In this document: piece by piece, positions 36,291-45,309 of the stretch
Numbering within the stretch: position 1 is the stretch's first letter
Layout of the letters: each line of letters opens with the position of its first letter
Source of the DNA: an uncultured Litoreibacter sp.
GTDB lineage: Bacteria > Pseudomonadota > Alphaproteobacteria > Rhodobacterales > Rhodobacteraceae
Assembly (NCBI GenBank): GCA_947504205.1
Contig: CANNGL010000003.1
Coordinates: 1-64,000 of the forward strand
Direction: 5' to 3'
DNA length: 64,000 bases
The notes under the pieces: generated by a model
What the model saw: only the letters and a program-made list of their open reading frames with translations
Told to the model about the DNA's origin: nothing
The model's database searches: none
Position numbers and translations under genes: made by a program

Positions 36291-36304
36291 GAAATAATGT
36301 CGGC

Positions 36305-36342
36305 CTGCGCCTGCCTCATCACGAACGGTGAGGCAGGCGCAG
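36305..36342. other. Perfect 14-bp hairpin without T-run
   Basis: CTGCGCCTGCCTCA pairs with TGAGGCAGGCGCAG (36305-36318, 36329-36342) around a 10-base loop. It is 15 bases after the last GST stop and about 220 bases before petA. No T-run follows, so it may be a rho-assisted or RNA-stabilising structure. Confidence 0.5.
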
Positions 36343-36562
36343 TAAGCCAAAAACACATTTTGTCGAATGCTGAGCGCAGTGCTACAAGATGTAGACTTAA
36401 GCGACTTTCAAGCCTCAGGTGCGACAAATGGCTTGCCTGACACAGGTTTCCTCTCTGGACGCCCGACTATGTTAGATTTAATTAGCGCCAGCAAAGACCC
36501 GCGCGAGCACGGGTTGTACTGGAATCACAGGCCAGCTCAGGCCAGCCAAGGGAGAGGTTCTC

Positions 36563-37126
36563 GTGTCCCACGCAGATGACCATAGCGGCACACGTCGCGA
36601 CTTTCTGTACTACGCCACAGCAGGTGCGGGTGCAGTGACAGCAGGGGCCGCAGTCTGGCCACTCGTCAACCAAATGAATCCATCGGCAGATGTACAGGCG
36701 CTTGCCTCGATTGACGTTGATGTGTCCGGCGTAGAAGTCGGCACGCAAATCACCGTCAAATGGTTGGGCAAGCCCGTGTTTATCCGCCGCCGGACGCAAG
36801 ATGAGATCGACGCCGCCAACGCTGTCGATATGGCAGAGCTGCCCGATCCGGTCGCACGGAACGCAAACATCCAGGACGGTGCCGAAGCGACTGATGTCAA
36901 CCGGACCTTGGGCGAGGGTGAAGAATGGCTGGTCATGATGGGCGTTTGCACCCACCTTGGCTGCGTCCCTCTTGGTGACGGTGCTGGTGATTTTGGCGGA
37001 TGGTTCTGCCCATGCCACGGCTCTCACTACGATACGGCTGGCCGTATCCGCAGAGGCCCGGCGCCGACCAACCTGCCGGTACCTCCGGCAGAATTCACCG
37101 ACGAAACAACAATTAAACTCGGTTAA
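36563..37126 (+). CDS. petA: Ubiquinol-cytochrome c reductase iron-sulfur (Rieske) subunit
   Basis: A 187-residue Rieske protein of the bc1 complex, passing electrons from ubiquinol to cytochrome c1 in the inner membrane. A twin-arginine-type N-terminal anchor ([16 protein letters not shown], one transmembrane helix) is followed by the 2Fe-2S sites CTHLGC and CPCHGS (residues about 132-137 and 152-157). It begins with GTG 36563 behind GGGAGAGG. It is the first gene of petABC; about 270 bases before it hold the promoter and a hairpin. Confidence 0.96.
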   Translation: MSHADDHSGTRRDFLYYATAGAGAVTAGAAVWPLVNQMNPSADVQALASIDVDVSGVEVGTQITVKWLGKPVFIRRRTQDEIDAANAVDMAELPDPVARNANIQDGAEATDVNRTLGEGEEWLVMMGVCTHLGCVPLGDGAGDFGGWFCPCHGSHYDTAGRIRRGPAPTNLPVPPAEFTDETTIKLG

Positions 37127-37141
37127 GGGAGCAAAGACAAA

Positions 37142-38458
37142 ATGGCTGGAATCCCACACGACCACTACGAACCAAACAGCAAAGCGGAGAAGTGGCTGCA
37201 CAAGCGCCTTCCGATCGCTGGTCTGCTGTATGACACGCTGATGATCCCCACACCGAAGAACCTGAACTGGATGTGGATATGGGGCATCGTCCTGACCTTC
37301 TGCCTGGTGATGCAAATCGTCACCGGCATTGTGCTGGTCATGCATTACACACCGCACGTTGATAACGCATTTGCTTCGATCGAGCACATCATGCGTAACG
37401 TGAATGGTGGCGATATGCTGCGCTACCTCCATATGAACGGCGCATCGCTGTTCTTCGTCGCTGTCTATGCCCATATCTTCCGCGGTCTCTACTACGGCTC
37501 CTACAAGGCGCCTCGCGAAATCACATGGATCATCGGTATGCTCATCTATCTTTTGATGATGGGCACCGCGTTCATGGGGTACGTGCTTCCATGGGGCCAG
37601 ATGTCCTTCTGGGGTGCGACCGTGATCACCGGCCTGTTTGGGGCTATTCCCGGTATCGGCGAGCCGATCCAGACCTGGCTGCTGGGCGGACCTGCGGTTG
37701 ATAACGCTACACTGAACCGCTTCTTCTCGCTGCACTACCTGCTGCCATTTGTGATTGCCGGGTTGGTTGCAGTGCATATCTGGGCCTTCCACACGACGGG
37801 GAACAACAACCCAACAGGTGTCGAGGTACGGCGCACATCTAAAGAGGAAGCCGAGAAGGACACGGTTCCGTTCTGGCCATACTTCGTGATCAAAGACCTG
37901 TTCGCACTGGGCCTCATCATGGTGGTGTTCTTCGCGATTGTCGGCTTCATGCCAAATTATCTTGGCCACCCGGACAACTACATCGAGGCAAACGCGCTCC
38001 AAACACCTGCGCATATCGTTCCCGAATGGTACTTCCTGCCATTCTACGCGATCCTCCGGGCGATCACGTTTGATATCCTGTTCCTGGATGCGAAGTTCTT
38101 GGGTGTTCTGGCCATGTTTGGTGCGATCGCAGTGATGGCACTGGCACCTTGGCTCGATACGTCATCCGTGCGCTCAGGCCGTTACCGTCCAATGTTCAAA
38201 TGGTGGTTCCTGCTTCTGGTCGTCGATTTCTTCGTCCTGATGTGGGCAGGCGCAATGCCAGCTGAGGGCCTCGTGCCAACCATCTCCCTGATCGGCACCG
38301 TCTACTGGTTCGCTTATTTCTTGTTCATCCTGCCACTGCTTGGCGTGATCGAGAAACCGCTGCCACGTCCGGCAACGATCGAGGAAGACTTTGACCACCA
38401 TTATCCCGCAAAGTCGAAATCCGCAGGCACCACGCCTGACGCGACCCCGGCTGAGTAA
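37142..38458 (+). CDS. petB: Cytochrome b of the bc1 complex
   Basis: A 438-residue membrane protein with two b hemes. The heme-b ligand His residues lie in the four-helix bundle, for example [16 protein letters not shown] and [23 protein letters not shown] (quoted in part). The [13 protein letters not shown] motif of the quinol-oxidising site is at about residue 300. It is 16 bases after petA. It is a single full-length cytochrome b, as in Alphaproteobacteria, not split. Confidence 0.96.
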   Translation: MAGIPHDHYEPNSKAEKWLHKRLPIAGLLYDTLMIPTPKNLNWMWIWGIVLTFCLVMQIVTGIVLVMHYTPHVDNAFASIEHIMRNVNGGDMLRYLHMNGASLFFVAVYAHIFRGLYYGSYKAPREITWIIGMLIYLLMMGTAFMGYVLPWGQMSFWGATVITGLFGAIPGIGEPIQTWLLGGPAVDNATLNRFFSLHYLLPFVIAGLVAVHIWAFHTTGNNNPTGVEVRRTSKEEAEKDTVPFWPYFVIKDLFALGLIMVVFFAIVGFMPNYLGHPDNYIEANALQTPAHIVPEWYFLPFYAILRAITFDILFLDAKFLGVLAMFGAIAVMALAPWLDTSSVRSGRYRPMFKWWFLLLVVDFFVLMWAGAMPAEGLVPTISLIGTVYWFAYFLFILPLLGVIEKPLPRPATIEEDFDHHYPAKSKSAGTTPDATPAE

Positions 38459-38473
38459 GAGGACAAAAGACCA

Positions 38474-39283
38474 ATGCTAAAGAAACTCTCACTCGCAACG
38501 CTTCTGGTGGCCGGATTGGCCACTGGTGCGACCGCTGCAGGCAAAGGTGGACATGTCGAGAATATCGACTTCTCCTTCGACGGCCCTTTCGGCACTTATG
38601 ACGAAAACCAGCTTCAGCGTGGCCTGAAAATCTACACAGAGATATGCTCGGGCTGCCATGGCTTGAAATACGTGCCAATGCGGACACTGACTGGCGAAGG
38701 CGGGCCCAACCTGCCTGACAACCAGATGAAAGCGTATGTCGAACAGTTCCCGGTCAACGATGAAGGTGCGAACATGCATCTTTATAATGCCGAGCTGGAC
38801 GAACTCCGCCCTCTGGTTCCAACCGACAACTTCCCCGCTGTAGACTCCCTCGGCGCACCTGACCTGTCTCTCATGGCCAAGGCGCGCGCCGGATTCCACG
38901 GGCCATATGGCCTTGGTATCAACCAGTTCTTCAAAGGCATGGGTGGCCCGGAATATATCACCGCCCTGCTGACCGGTTACACCGGCGAGGAAAAAGAAGA
39001 AGCTGGCGTTACGCTCTACGAAAACACTGCCTTCCCAGGCGGCTGGATTTCAATGGCACCGCCACTTTGGGGTGATGACGTCGAATTCGAAGATGGGCAC
39101 TCCACTGACCTGCACCACCTTTCAGAGGACGTATCAGCTTTCCTGATGTGGACGGCTGAGCCAAAACTGGCCTCCCGCAAGCAGGCAGGCTTCATCGCCG
39201 TGTTCTTCCTCGGTGTGCTCACGGTTCTGTTGTATCTGACAAACAAACGGATTTGGGCACCGATCAAGCGCAAAGAAGCCTGA
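38474..39283 (+). CDS. petC: Cytochrome c1 of the bc1 complex
   Basis: A 269-residue protein with a signal peptide ([21 protein letters not shown]) and c-type heme site CSGCHG (CxxCH at about residue 57). A C-terminal transmembrane anchor follows, reading [19 protein letters not shown]. It receives electrons from the Rieske protein and passes them to soluble cytochrome c. Last gene of petABC, 16 bases after petB. Confidence 0.96.
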   Translation: MLKKLSLATLLVAGLATGATAAGKGGHVENIDFSFDGPFGTYDENQLQRGLKIYTEICSGCHGLKYVPMRTLTGEGGPNLPDNQMKAYVEQFPVNDEGANMHLYNAELDELRPLVPTDNFPAVDSLGAPDLSLMAKARAGFHGPYGLGINQFFKGMGGPEYITALLTGYTGEEKEEAGVTLYENTAFPGGWISMAPPLWGDDVEFEDGHSTDLHHLSEDVSAFLMWTAEPKLASRKQAGFIAVFFLGVLTVLLYLTNKRIWAPIKRKEA

Positions 39284-39305
39284 TCTTTTTCCCAGTTACC
39301 TTTTG

Positions 39306-39342
39306 AAGGCGCGCGAAGACATTCGCGCGCCTTTACTTTTTT
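39306..39342 (+). terminator. Rho-independent terminator of petABC
   Basis: AAGGCGCGCGAA pairs perfectly with TTCGCGCGCCTT (39306-39317, 39322-39333) around a 4-base loop and is followed by TACTTTTTT. It lies 23 bases after the petC stop and overlaps the end of thiQ on the other strand. Confidence 0.88.
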
Positions 39343-40031
39343 CCCAAATAGGCGCTCAGCACGTCAGGTGGGTTATCAAGCAACTCATGCGTGGCTACAG
39401 GGGCGTCCGCACGTCCATCAGCCACCAAGATTGCTTGATCACACAGGTGGCGCGCATCATCAGGGTCATGGCTGACCATCAGAATGGTTGTACCCCGCTC
39501 ATCGCCCAACTGCGCCACAAGATCGAGCATTTCAACTTTCAAGGCAGGACCAAGCGCCGCGAAAGGTTCATCCAGCAGCAACAGTGGCCGCTCTCTCAGC
39601 AATGTGCGTGCTAGGGCCACCCTGCTCTGTTGCCCCCCCGACAACGCAGCAGGTTTTCGATTGCCATAGCCCGCCAACCCGACACGATCTAACGCCGCCT
39701 CGACCGCTTTCACTTCCGCATCTGTGAGGCGCAAGTTAGGTCGTAGACCCAACGCGACATTTTGAAAGACCGTCAGATGCGGAAACAGGTTGCTATCCTG
39801 AAACAGGATCGAGAGTGGCCGCTGTCCGGGCTCAAGCGATGTGACTTCCCTGCCCTCGATTGACAGCGTACCGCTGGTTGGCCGCAAATACCCCGCGATG
39901 CCAGCCAACAAGGTGGATTTACCAGCACCAGACGGCCCAATGACAGCCACGCGCGCCCCGGCATCGACGCTAAGGTTGGCAACCAGAGAGAAGGCGCCTT
40001 GTGTCAGTGTCACGTTATCAAGCGTCAACAT
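39333..40031 (-). CDS. thiQ: Thiamine ABC transporter ATPase
   Basis: A 232-residue ABC ATPase powering uptake of thiamine or thiamine phosphates. Walker A GPSGAGKSTLL is at about residues 33-43, signature LSGGQQSR at about 133-140, Walker B LLLLDEPFAALG and switch His in VSHDPDDA. It starts inside the last 14 bases of thiP. It is the last gene of the TPP-controlled thiBPQ operon. Confidence 0.93.
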   Translation of the reverse strand: MLTLDNVTLTQGAFSLVANLSVDAGARVAVIGPSGAGKSTLLAGIAGYLRPTSGTLSIEGREVTSLEPGQRPLSILFQDSNLFPHLTVFQNVALGLRPNLRLTDAEVKAVEAALDRVGLAGYGNRKPAALSGGQQSRVALARTLLRERPLLLLDEPFAALGPALKVEMLDLVAQLGDERGTTILMVSHDPDDARHLCDQAILVADGRADAPVATHELLDNPPDVLSAYLGKK

Positions 40032-41553
40032 CCACGCGCCCTCCCCTATCGATAAGCCAGAATATTGCCAGACTAAGCGTTAGAAGCAGAAGAGCCGCAG
40101 CAAAGGCCGCGTCCATCCGATACGCCTCCATCAACTGGTATAGCGCCAGCGGCAGTGTCTGAACCTCGGGATTCGCAAACAACGTGATCACTCCCAAATC
40201 GCCCATCGACAGCGCGGCCGCCAAAGCCGCACCAAAAGCCAAGGGGCGCCGAACACGCGGCAGGATAACCCACCGCAAGCGCGCCCATCCCGTGATCTGC
40301 AACGACAATGCCAGCTTACCGTAGTCGGCTTCGGCCTGCGTCAAACCGGGCATCAACGCACGCAAAGCGAAGGGCAAGCTCATCGCTGCATTCACCAAGA
40401 CAGTCACGGGTAAGGCCAGCAAAATCGGGTCAATCCATGCAAATGTCAGGATGAACAAGCCGGTACCCATGACCAGCGGAGACGCCGCGATCGATAAGTA
40501 TCCAATCGCCTCAACTGCTGCGCCGCCTTTCCTGAGGGACTGCGCCAACAACGCAAGCGGCAGCACCAACGCGACCGTCAAACCCGCCGACACCAAAGCC
40601 ACGATGACCGACCGCAGAGCCGCCGGCCAAATGCTATCTGGAAGCTCCGAAACACCCCAGAGCCCTTTCACGCCGATCATGACCAAGGGTACCAGCAAAA
40701 AGGCGGCGGCCAGCAAGATCCACAACGCGTCTTGCCAGACAGATCCATCTCGTCGTGACACGACCCGATCCAATGCGGCGCCTTGGCCACGTGGTCCTCT
40801 GAACCAGAGTGAGGCGATTGCCAGACCGCCTCCCACAGCAAACTGGACCAACGCCAATTGGGCCGCCTTGGAGAGATCAAAGTCAAAGCGAAACGCTTGA
40901 TAGATCGCCAATTCGATGGTCGTGGCCCTCGGCCCACCGCCCAGCGCAAGGGCCACCGCGAAGCTGGTCGTGCAGATCAGGAAAATCACCATGAAAGCCC
41001 CAGGCACTACGCGAAAGAGCAGCGGCAATTCAATGTGGCGGAACATGTCCGCTGACAAGAAATTCAGACTCTGTGCAAGGCGAAATCGCTCCGCAGGGAC
41101 ATCAAGCCATCCTTGAAGAATCAAGCGTGTCGCCAGCGGCAGGTTGAAGAACACATGTGCCAGAATAATCCCGTGCCAGCCGTATATCTGCACCGGCTCC
41201 AGACCAAACAGCCCGATAAACTGGGAGACCAATCCGGTGCGCCCAAAGACAGCAATCAGGCCCAAGACAGCCACAATGACCGGCAGAATAAAGGGCGCAC
41301 CCAGAACAGTGATCAGCACACCGCGGCCCCAGAACTGGCGGCGTGAAAATGCCCGTGCAACCGGAATTGCCAGGAGGCAACTGATGGCCGCTGACAAAGC
41401 GGCCTGCCACAGCGTAAACCGTACAGCCGCCCAGTCACGGCGGCCTAAACCAGACAAATCCTCTGCCCGGAGCCCCACTGCAACAAGCGTTCCGAGCGTC
41501 AGAAAGATCAGCAGCAGAACAACCAGTCCGCCGCTGATCCGGGTTCCTGTCAT
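40018..41553 (-). CDS. thiP: Thiamine/thiamine pyrophosphate ABC transporter permease
   Basis: A 511-residue inner-membrane permease with two fused copies of the binding-protein-dependent transport core, about twelve transmembrane helices. The two EAA-type loops appear at SLNFLSADMFRHIELPLLFR and LSLQITGWARLRWVILPRVRR (quoted in part). ATG 41553 overlaps the thiB stop by four bases, and an upstream in-frame ATG at 41574 is less likely. It sits between thiB and thiQ in the usual order. Confidence 0.93.
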   Translation of the reverse strand: MTGTRISGGLVVLLLIFLTLGTLVAVGLRAEDLSGLGRRDWAAVRFTLWQAALSAAISCLLAIPVARAFSRRQFWGRGVLITVLGAPFILPVIVAVLGLIAVFGRTGLVSQFIGLFGLEPVQIYGWHGIILAHVFFNLPLATRLILQGWLDVPAERFRLAQSLNFLSADMFRHIELPLLFRVVPGAFMVIFLICTTSFAVALALGGGPRATTIELAIYQAFRFDFDLSKAAQLALVQFAVGGGLAIASLWFRGPRGQGAALDRVVSRRDGSVWQDALWILLAAAFLLVPLVMIGVKGLWGVSELPDSIWPAALRSVIVALVSAGLTVALVLPLALLAQSLRKGGAAVEAIGYLSIAASPLVMGTGLFILTFAWIDPILLALPVTVLVNAAMSLPFALRALMPGLTQAEADYGKLALSLQITGWARLRWVILPRVRRPLAFGAALAAALSMGDLGVITLFANPEVQTLPLALYQLMEAYRMDAAFAAALLLLTLSLAIFWLIDRGGRVDVDA

Positions 41554-42533
41554 TGACTGAAGGCTGTCAGCCACTCTTCCAACGCCTCGTCGCGCAGCGC
41601 TGCGGCCTGATCCTCCGAATAGAACAGGGCCTTCTCCGGCATGTTCAGTTTCTTGAAGCCCTCCGGCAGTTTGCTGTCGTCGAGCTTGGCCGGAAACGAC
41701 CAGTTGGCCGTCGGGATCATCTCTTGAAACGTTTCGGACAGCACAAAATCCATGAATGCGCTGGCCAATTCAGGCTCTTCCGTATCAGCAATCTTGCCCA
41801 CCAGCTCCGTCATGAAATAGTGGCCTTCGTCGAAGATCGCTGCAGACTTGGTCTCATCCCCTTCAGCAATGATATGATAGGCGGGGGAGGTCGTGTAACT
41901 CAGGACCAGATCCGCTTCACCATCGGTGAACATACCGTAGCTCTCCGACCACCCCTTCGTCACCGTCAGAACCTTTGGAGCCAGCTTGGCAAACGCAGCT
42001 TGCGCCTCATCGCCATAGACCGCTTTCACCCATAACATCAGCGCCAGACCTGAAATCGAGGATCGTGGATCCTGCAAAACGATCTTCCAATCCTCATCAC
42101 TGTTCAGCAATGCCTCGAATGAGGTCGGCGGACTATCGATTTTGGTGTTGTCGTACACGAATGCAGTGTGCCCCCAGTTAAACGGCAAGAACACCTCATC
42201 TGTCCATTCAATCGGCAAGGTCAGTGCGCTGGTATCTTGTTCATGCGGTGCAAACAGGCCCGTTTCACGCGCCTTCTTGGTGACGTCCGTATTCAAGCCG
42301 ATGACGATATCGGCCTTGGTGCGCCCGCCTTCGAGCAAAAGGCGAGGTAACAGATCCCCCGCCAGATACTGCAGATCGCACTTACACGTCTCCTCAAACG
42401 CCGCTTCAATCTTGGGGCCAGGACCCCATTCGGAGGTAAAATAGTCGGGCGCATAGACTGTCAGAACGGGCGTGTCAGCCATAGCCGCACTCGCCACTAG
42501 CATCAGTCCACCGCTCAGAAGGGTCTGTTTCAT
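41550..42533 (-). CDS. thiB: Thiamine-binding periplasmic protein
   Basis: A 327-residue exported binding protein: signal peptide KQTLLSGGLMLVASAAMA, then DTPVLTVYAPDYFTSEWGPG, typical of ThiB. Later segments such as LPFNWGHTAFVYDNTK and YTTSPAYHIIAEGDETK also match. It captures thiamine in the periplasm for ThiP and ThiQ. A TPP riboswitch lies in its leader. Confidence 0.93.
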   Translation of the reverse strand: MKQTLLSGGLMLVASAAMADTPVLTVYAPDYFTSEWGPGPKIEAAFEETCKCDLQYLAGDLLPRLLLEGGRTKADIVIGLNTDVTKKARETGLFAPHEQDTSALTLPIEWTDEVFLPFNWGHTAFVYDNTKIDSPPTSFEALLNSDEDWKIVLQDPRSSISGLALMLWVKAVYGDEAQAAFAKLAPKVLTVTKGWSESYGMFTDGEADLVLSYTTSPAYHIIAEGDETKSAAIFDEGHYFMTELVGKIADTEEPELASAFMDFVLSETFQEMIPTANWSFPAKLDDSKLPEGFKKLNMPEKALFYSEDQAAALRDEALEEWLTAFSQ

Positions 42534-42584
42534 CTCATATCTCCTCTAAACGACAGACGGAGAACTGGGATGAGAGGATCTCAA

Positions 42585-42669
42585 ACCTTCCCTCCGCCGG
42601 TCTTAACCGGTTCAGGTTCAACGGGTCAGCTTTCGCAATCTCAGCTACGCGGACGTAGCCCCCCGAGGT
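42585..42669 (-). promoter_or_regulatory. TPP riboswitch (THI element) of thiBPQ
   Basis: On the minus strand, the sequence from 42669 reads ACCTCGGGGG, then GGCTACGTCCGCGTAGC, CTGAGATTGCGAAAGCTG, ACCCGTTGAACCTGA, CCGGTTAAGACCGG and CGGAGGGAAGGT. The CTGAGA and ACCCGTTGAACCTGA blocks are the core of the TPP aptamer, and ACC at the start pairs with GGT at the end to close P1. It sits about 50 bases before the thiB start, so expression of the transporter falls when TPP is high. Confidence 0.93.
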
Positions 42670-42766
42670 AAGCGTGAACCTAGAGCCACAGGCCAAGGGC
42701 AGCAAGCCGATTCCTCTTGAGAGGGGCGATCCCGACCGTTACACCGCCCTGCAAAGGAAAATGCGC

Positions 42767-43861
42767 ATGTCTGTTAACTCTTTTGGTCATCTCTTCCGCG
42801 TCACCACATGGGGTGAAAGCCACGGGCCCGCTTTGGGCGCAACCGTTGACGGCTGCCCGCCCGGCATCGAGATCGACGAAACCATGCTGCAGCACTGGCT
42901 CGACAAGCGGAAGCCCGGCCAGAACAAATATACGACTCAGCGCCGTGAAGCGGACGAAGTGAAAATCCTTTCGGGCGTGTTCGAGGGCCATACCACCGGC
43001 ACTCCGATTCAACTGATGATCGAAAATACCGATCAGCGCTCCAAGGATTACGGCGACATCGTCGAGAAATTTCGCCCCGGCCATGCCGATATCACCTACT
43101 GGCAGAAATACGGCATTCGCGACCATCGCGGTGGCGGCAGATCATCGGCCCGCGAAACCGCCGCGCGCGTCGCCGCCGGTGGCGTGGCTCGTGCTGCGCT
43201 TGCGGCGCTTCTCCCAGACCTGAAAATCACGGGCTATATGGTCCAGATGGGAACGCATAAGACTGCGAAGCGCGATCTCGACCAGATTGAGCAAAACCCG
43301 TTTTGGGTCCCAGATGCAGAGGCTGCTCAAACATGGGCCACTTATCTTGATGACCTGCGTAAGTCCGGAAGCTCCGTTGGCGCCATGATCGAGGTTGTCG
43401 CCTCCGGCGCGCCCGCAGGTCTCGGTGCTCCAATCTACGCCAAGTTAGACACTGATCTGGCCGCCGCGATGATGTCTATCAACGCAGTCAAAGGCGTCGA
43501 GATCGGCGCAGGGATGGAGGCCGCAATGCTGACAGGTGAAGCAAATGCCGACGAGATCAGTATGGGGACGAATGGACCCGAATTCAGTTCGAACCATGCG
43601 GGCGGCATTCTCGGCGGAATTTCGACCGGTCAGGATCTTGTTGTGCGTTTTGCAGTGAAACCGACGTCGTCAATCCTTACACCTAGAAAAACCATCACAA
43701 AATCTGGCGAGCCGACCGAGATCATCACCAAGGGGCGTCACGACCCCTGTGTCGGCATTCGCGCGGTGCCGGTCGGCGAAGCCATGATGGCCTGCGTGAT
43801 ACTTGATCATGTATTGCTACACCGCGGCCAGATCGGTGAAAATCGCGGGCAGATAGGTTAA
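42767..43861 (+). CDS. aroC: Chorismate synthase
   Basis: A 364-residue FMN-dependent enzyme of the shikimate pathway, making chorismate from EPSP. Signature motifs [16 protein letters not shown] (residues about 16-31), [28 protein letters not shown] (quoted only as [17 protein letters not shown]) and [19 protein letters not shown] are present. The ATG at 42767 has AAAGGAAAA upstream. Upstream in-frame codons reach back toward the riboswitch and are ignored. It converges with the EamA gene, sharing four bases. Confidence 0.95.
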   Translation: MSVNSFGHLFRVTTWGESHGPALGATVDGCPPGIEIDETMLQHWLDKRKPGQNKYTTQRREADEVKILSGVFEGHTTGTPIQLMIENTDQRSKDYGDIVEKFRPGHADITYWQKYGIRDHRGGGRSSARETAARVAAGGVARAALAALLPDLKITGYMVQMGTHKTAKRDLDQIEQNPFWVPDAEAAQTWATYLDDLRKSGSSVGAMIEVVASGAPAGLGAPIYAKLDTDLAAAMMSINAVKGVEIGAGMEAAMLTGEANADEISMGTNGPEFSSNHAGGILGGISTGQDLVVRFAVKPTSSILTPRKTITKSGEPTEIITKGRHDPCVGIRAVPVGEAMMACVILDHVLLHRGQIGENRGQIG

Positions 43862-44724
43862 GCTCTCTGCTTCGAAAACTGGACAGCCAAGATTCCGACG
43901 GTGATTACGACAACACCCACGACGTCCCAAACCCCCAGACTTTCGCCCAGCAATAGCGCCGCAATCATGACCCCGAAAAACGGGTTGAGAAAGTGGAAGG
44001 TGGCAGCTTTCACTGCACCGATGCGCTCTACCAGATTGAACCAGATAAACGTCGCCACGATGCCCGGCATGATCACGGTATAGGCAAAGGCGAGACCAAG
44101 TTCGGTATTCCACTGGATGGTCATATCTTCGAAAAGCAACGCGGCGGCCGCCAGAACTGCGCTGCCAACAAACATCTGAAGACCCACAATCATCATCAAG
44201 TTTCCACCCCCTGCCACACCCCGCATTGCAAGAGTGGCAACTGCGAGCGCCAGCGCGCCAATGACGCAAAGCCCGATGCCATAAAGATCGACATCCCCGA
44301 CGATCCGCGCACCCATGATCAGGCCAACGCCTCCGAATCCAATGACCAGTCCGAACAAACCCAAAGCCGGGATCTTGTCGCGCAGCACGACCCAGCCAAT
44401 GGCGGCCACGAGAAGCGGCATCGAGGACGCGATGATCGCCGCAAGCGAGGCCTGAACCGTTTGCATCGCCACAAAGTTCAATCCCAGATAGATCGCGTTC
44501 TGACAGATGCCGAAAATGAAGACCGTGCGCCACTGCGTCCGCGTCAACGACCAGCTTTGCCCCATCGCGCGCGCGATCGTGACGGCCACCAGTCCCGCAA
44601 TAAGGAAGCGCAACGCCGATACTGTGAGCGGCGGCGCTTGCGTCACGATGATCCGAGCCGAGGTAAACGCGCTCGACCAGATCAGTGCAAAGCTCAGGCC
44701 CATGATTATCGCACGTAAATCCAC
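43858..44724 (-). CDS. EamA/DMT-family membrane transporter
   Basis: A 288-residue drug/metabolite transporter with about ten transmembrane helices in two EamA halves ([18 protein letters not shown] start, [14 protein letters not shown] mid-protein, and the second half [16 protein letters not shown]). It probably exports a small metabolite. I chose GTG 44724 with GGGAAG upstream; longer in-frame starts run through a degenerate copy of the dispersed repeat. No neighbours indicate the substrate. Confidence 0.85.
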   Translation of the reverse strand: MDLRAIIMGLSFALIWSSAFTSARIIVTQAPPLTVSALRFLIAGLVAVTIARAMGQSWSLTRTQWRTVFIFGICQNAIYLGLNFVAMQTVQASLAAIIASSMPLLVAAIGWVVLRDKIPALGLFGLVIGFGGVGLIMGARIVGDVDLYGIGLCVIGALALAVATLAMRGVAGGGNLMMIVGLQMFVGSAVLAAAALLFEDMTIQWNTELGLAFAYTVIMPGIVATFIWFNLVERIGAVKAATFHFLNPFFGVMIAALLLGESLGVWDVVGVVVITVGILAVQFSKQRA

Positions 44725-44729
44725 AACCA

Positions 44730-44757
44730 CTTCCCATGTTTCAAATATCCCGGGGGG
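44730..44757 (+). repeat. Dispersed repeat copy A (partial)
   Basis: Begins with CTTCCCATGTTTC, then AAATATCCC, but the usual CGCCGGAGGC end is replaced by a G-run. It lies immediately upstream of the EamA start, whose putative ribosome site GGGAAG comes from the repeat end. A perfect GGGGGGC/GCCCCCC hairpin follows at 44761-44776. Confidence 0.6.
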
Positions 44758-44830
44758 TACGGGGGGCTGGCCCCCCGCCCGCGCGTCCGGCAAGCGGCGC
44801 AGTTCCTTGCACCATTGACTGAGCCCAGCC

Positions 44831-44861
44831 AAAAGAAAAGGGCCGCTGTAAAGCGACCCTT
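44831..44861 (-). terminator. Rho-independent terminator of the HU gene
   Basis: On the minus strand AAGGGTCGCT and AGCGGCCCTT form a stem with one G-T pair and a 4-base loop, followed by TTCTTTTGG. It starts about 25 bases after the HU stop. Confidence 0.75.
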
Positions 44862-44885
44862 CCCCAATTTCATCTCGATCGAGAT

Positions 44886-45176
44886 TTAGCCGTTCACGCT
44901 GTCCTTCAGCGCTTTGGCAATTGTCATTTTGACAACTTTATCCGCGTCTTTGTGAATCTGTTCGCCAGTGGCAGGGTTGCGCACCATGCGCGCTGGGCGT
45001 TCACGGCAGTAGATTTTACCAACGCCTGGAAGGGTCACAGCGCCGCCGCCGGATACTTCACGCGTAATGATATTGATCAGACCGTCCAGAGCTGTAGCAG
45101 CTGCTTTCTTGTCGGAACCAGCCTCTTCGGCCAGTGCGGCCACAAGCTGGGTTTTAGTCATTGGTTTCGAAGCCAT
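44886..45176 (-). CDS. HU-family DNA-binding protein
   Basis: A 96-residue histone-like protein (KTQLVAALAEEAGSDKKAAATALDGL start; the DNA-arm region GAVTLPGVGKIYCRERPARMVRNPATGE at residues about 52-79, quoted by its RPARMVRNPATGE part). It bends and compacts DNA. It is more basic and carries a Cys in the arm, like the Rhodobacterales HU-type paralogs. ATG 45176 was chosen over a longer start at 45203 because AGGGAGA sits 12 bases upstream. A terminator follows. Confidence 0.9.
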   Translation of the reverse strand: MASKPMTKTQLVAALAEEAGSDKKAAATALDGLINIITREVSGGGAVTLPGVGKIYCRERPARMVRNPATGEQIHKDADKVVKMTIAKALKDSVNG

Positions 45177-45309
45177 CTGCTCGATCTCCCTCGTTATCCC
45201 CATAATTTGGGGGGTTATTTCGCGAATCTATCTGAATATAGCGGCCGCGCACAACTCTTAGTGTGCATTTTACCCCACTTTTTATGGGTTTTTCACCGTT
45301 TACGTAGGG

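Noticed and set aside
36482-38014. A 510-codon open frame on the minus strand across petA and petB
   Set aside because: It lies opposite two unmistakable bc1 genes, shows no family features and results from the GC-rich codon use of petAB.
43817-44737. A 306-codon open frame overlapping the EamA transporter in another frame
   Set aside because: The EamA frame gives ten hydrophobic helices; the alternative is Cys/Arg/Gly-rich with no pattern.
44761-44776. GGGGGGC/GCCCCCC hairpin as a terminator
   Set aside because: It has only a 2-base loop, so the full stem cannot close, and there is no T-run.
45204-45309. Possible promoter or terminator between amn and the HU gene
   Set aside because: Weak short repeats and a poor -10/-35 match; no call could be justified.
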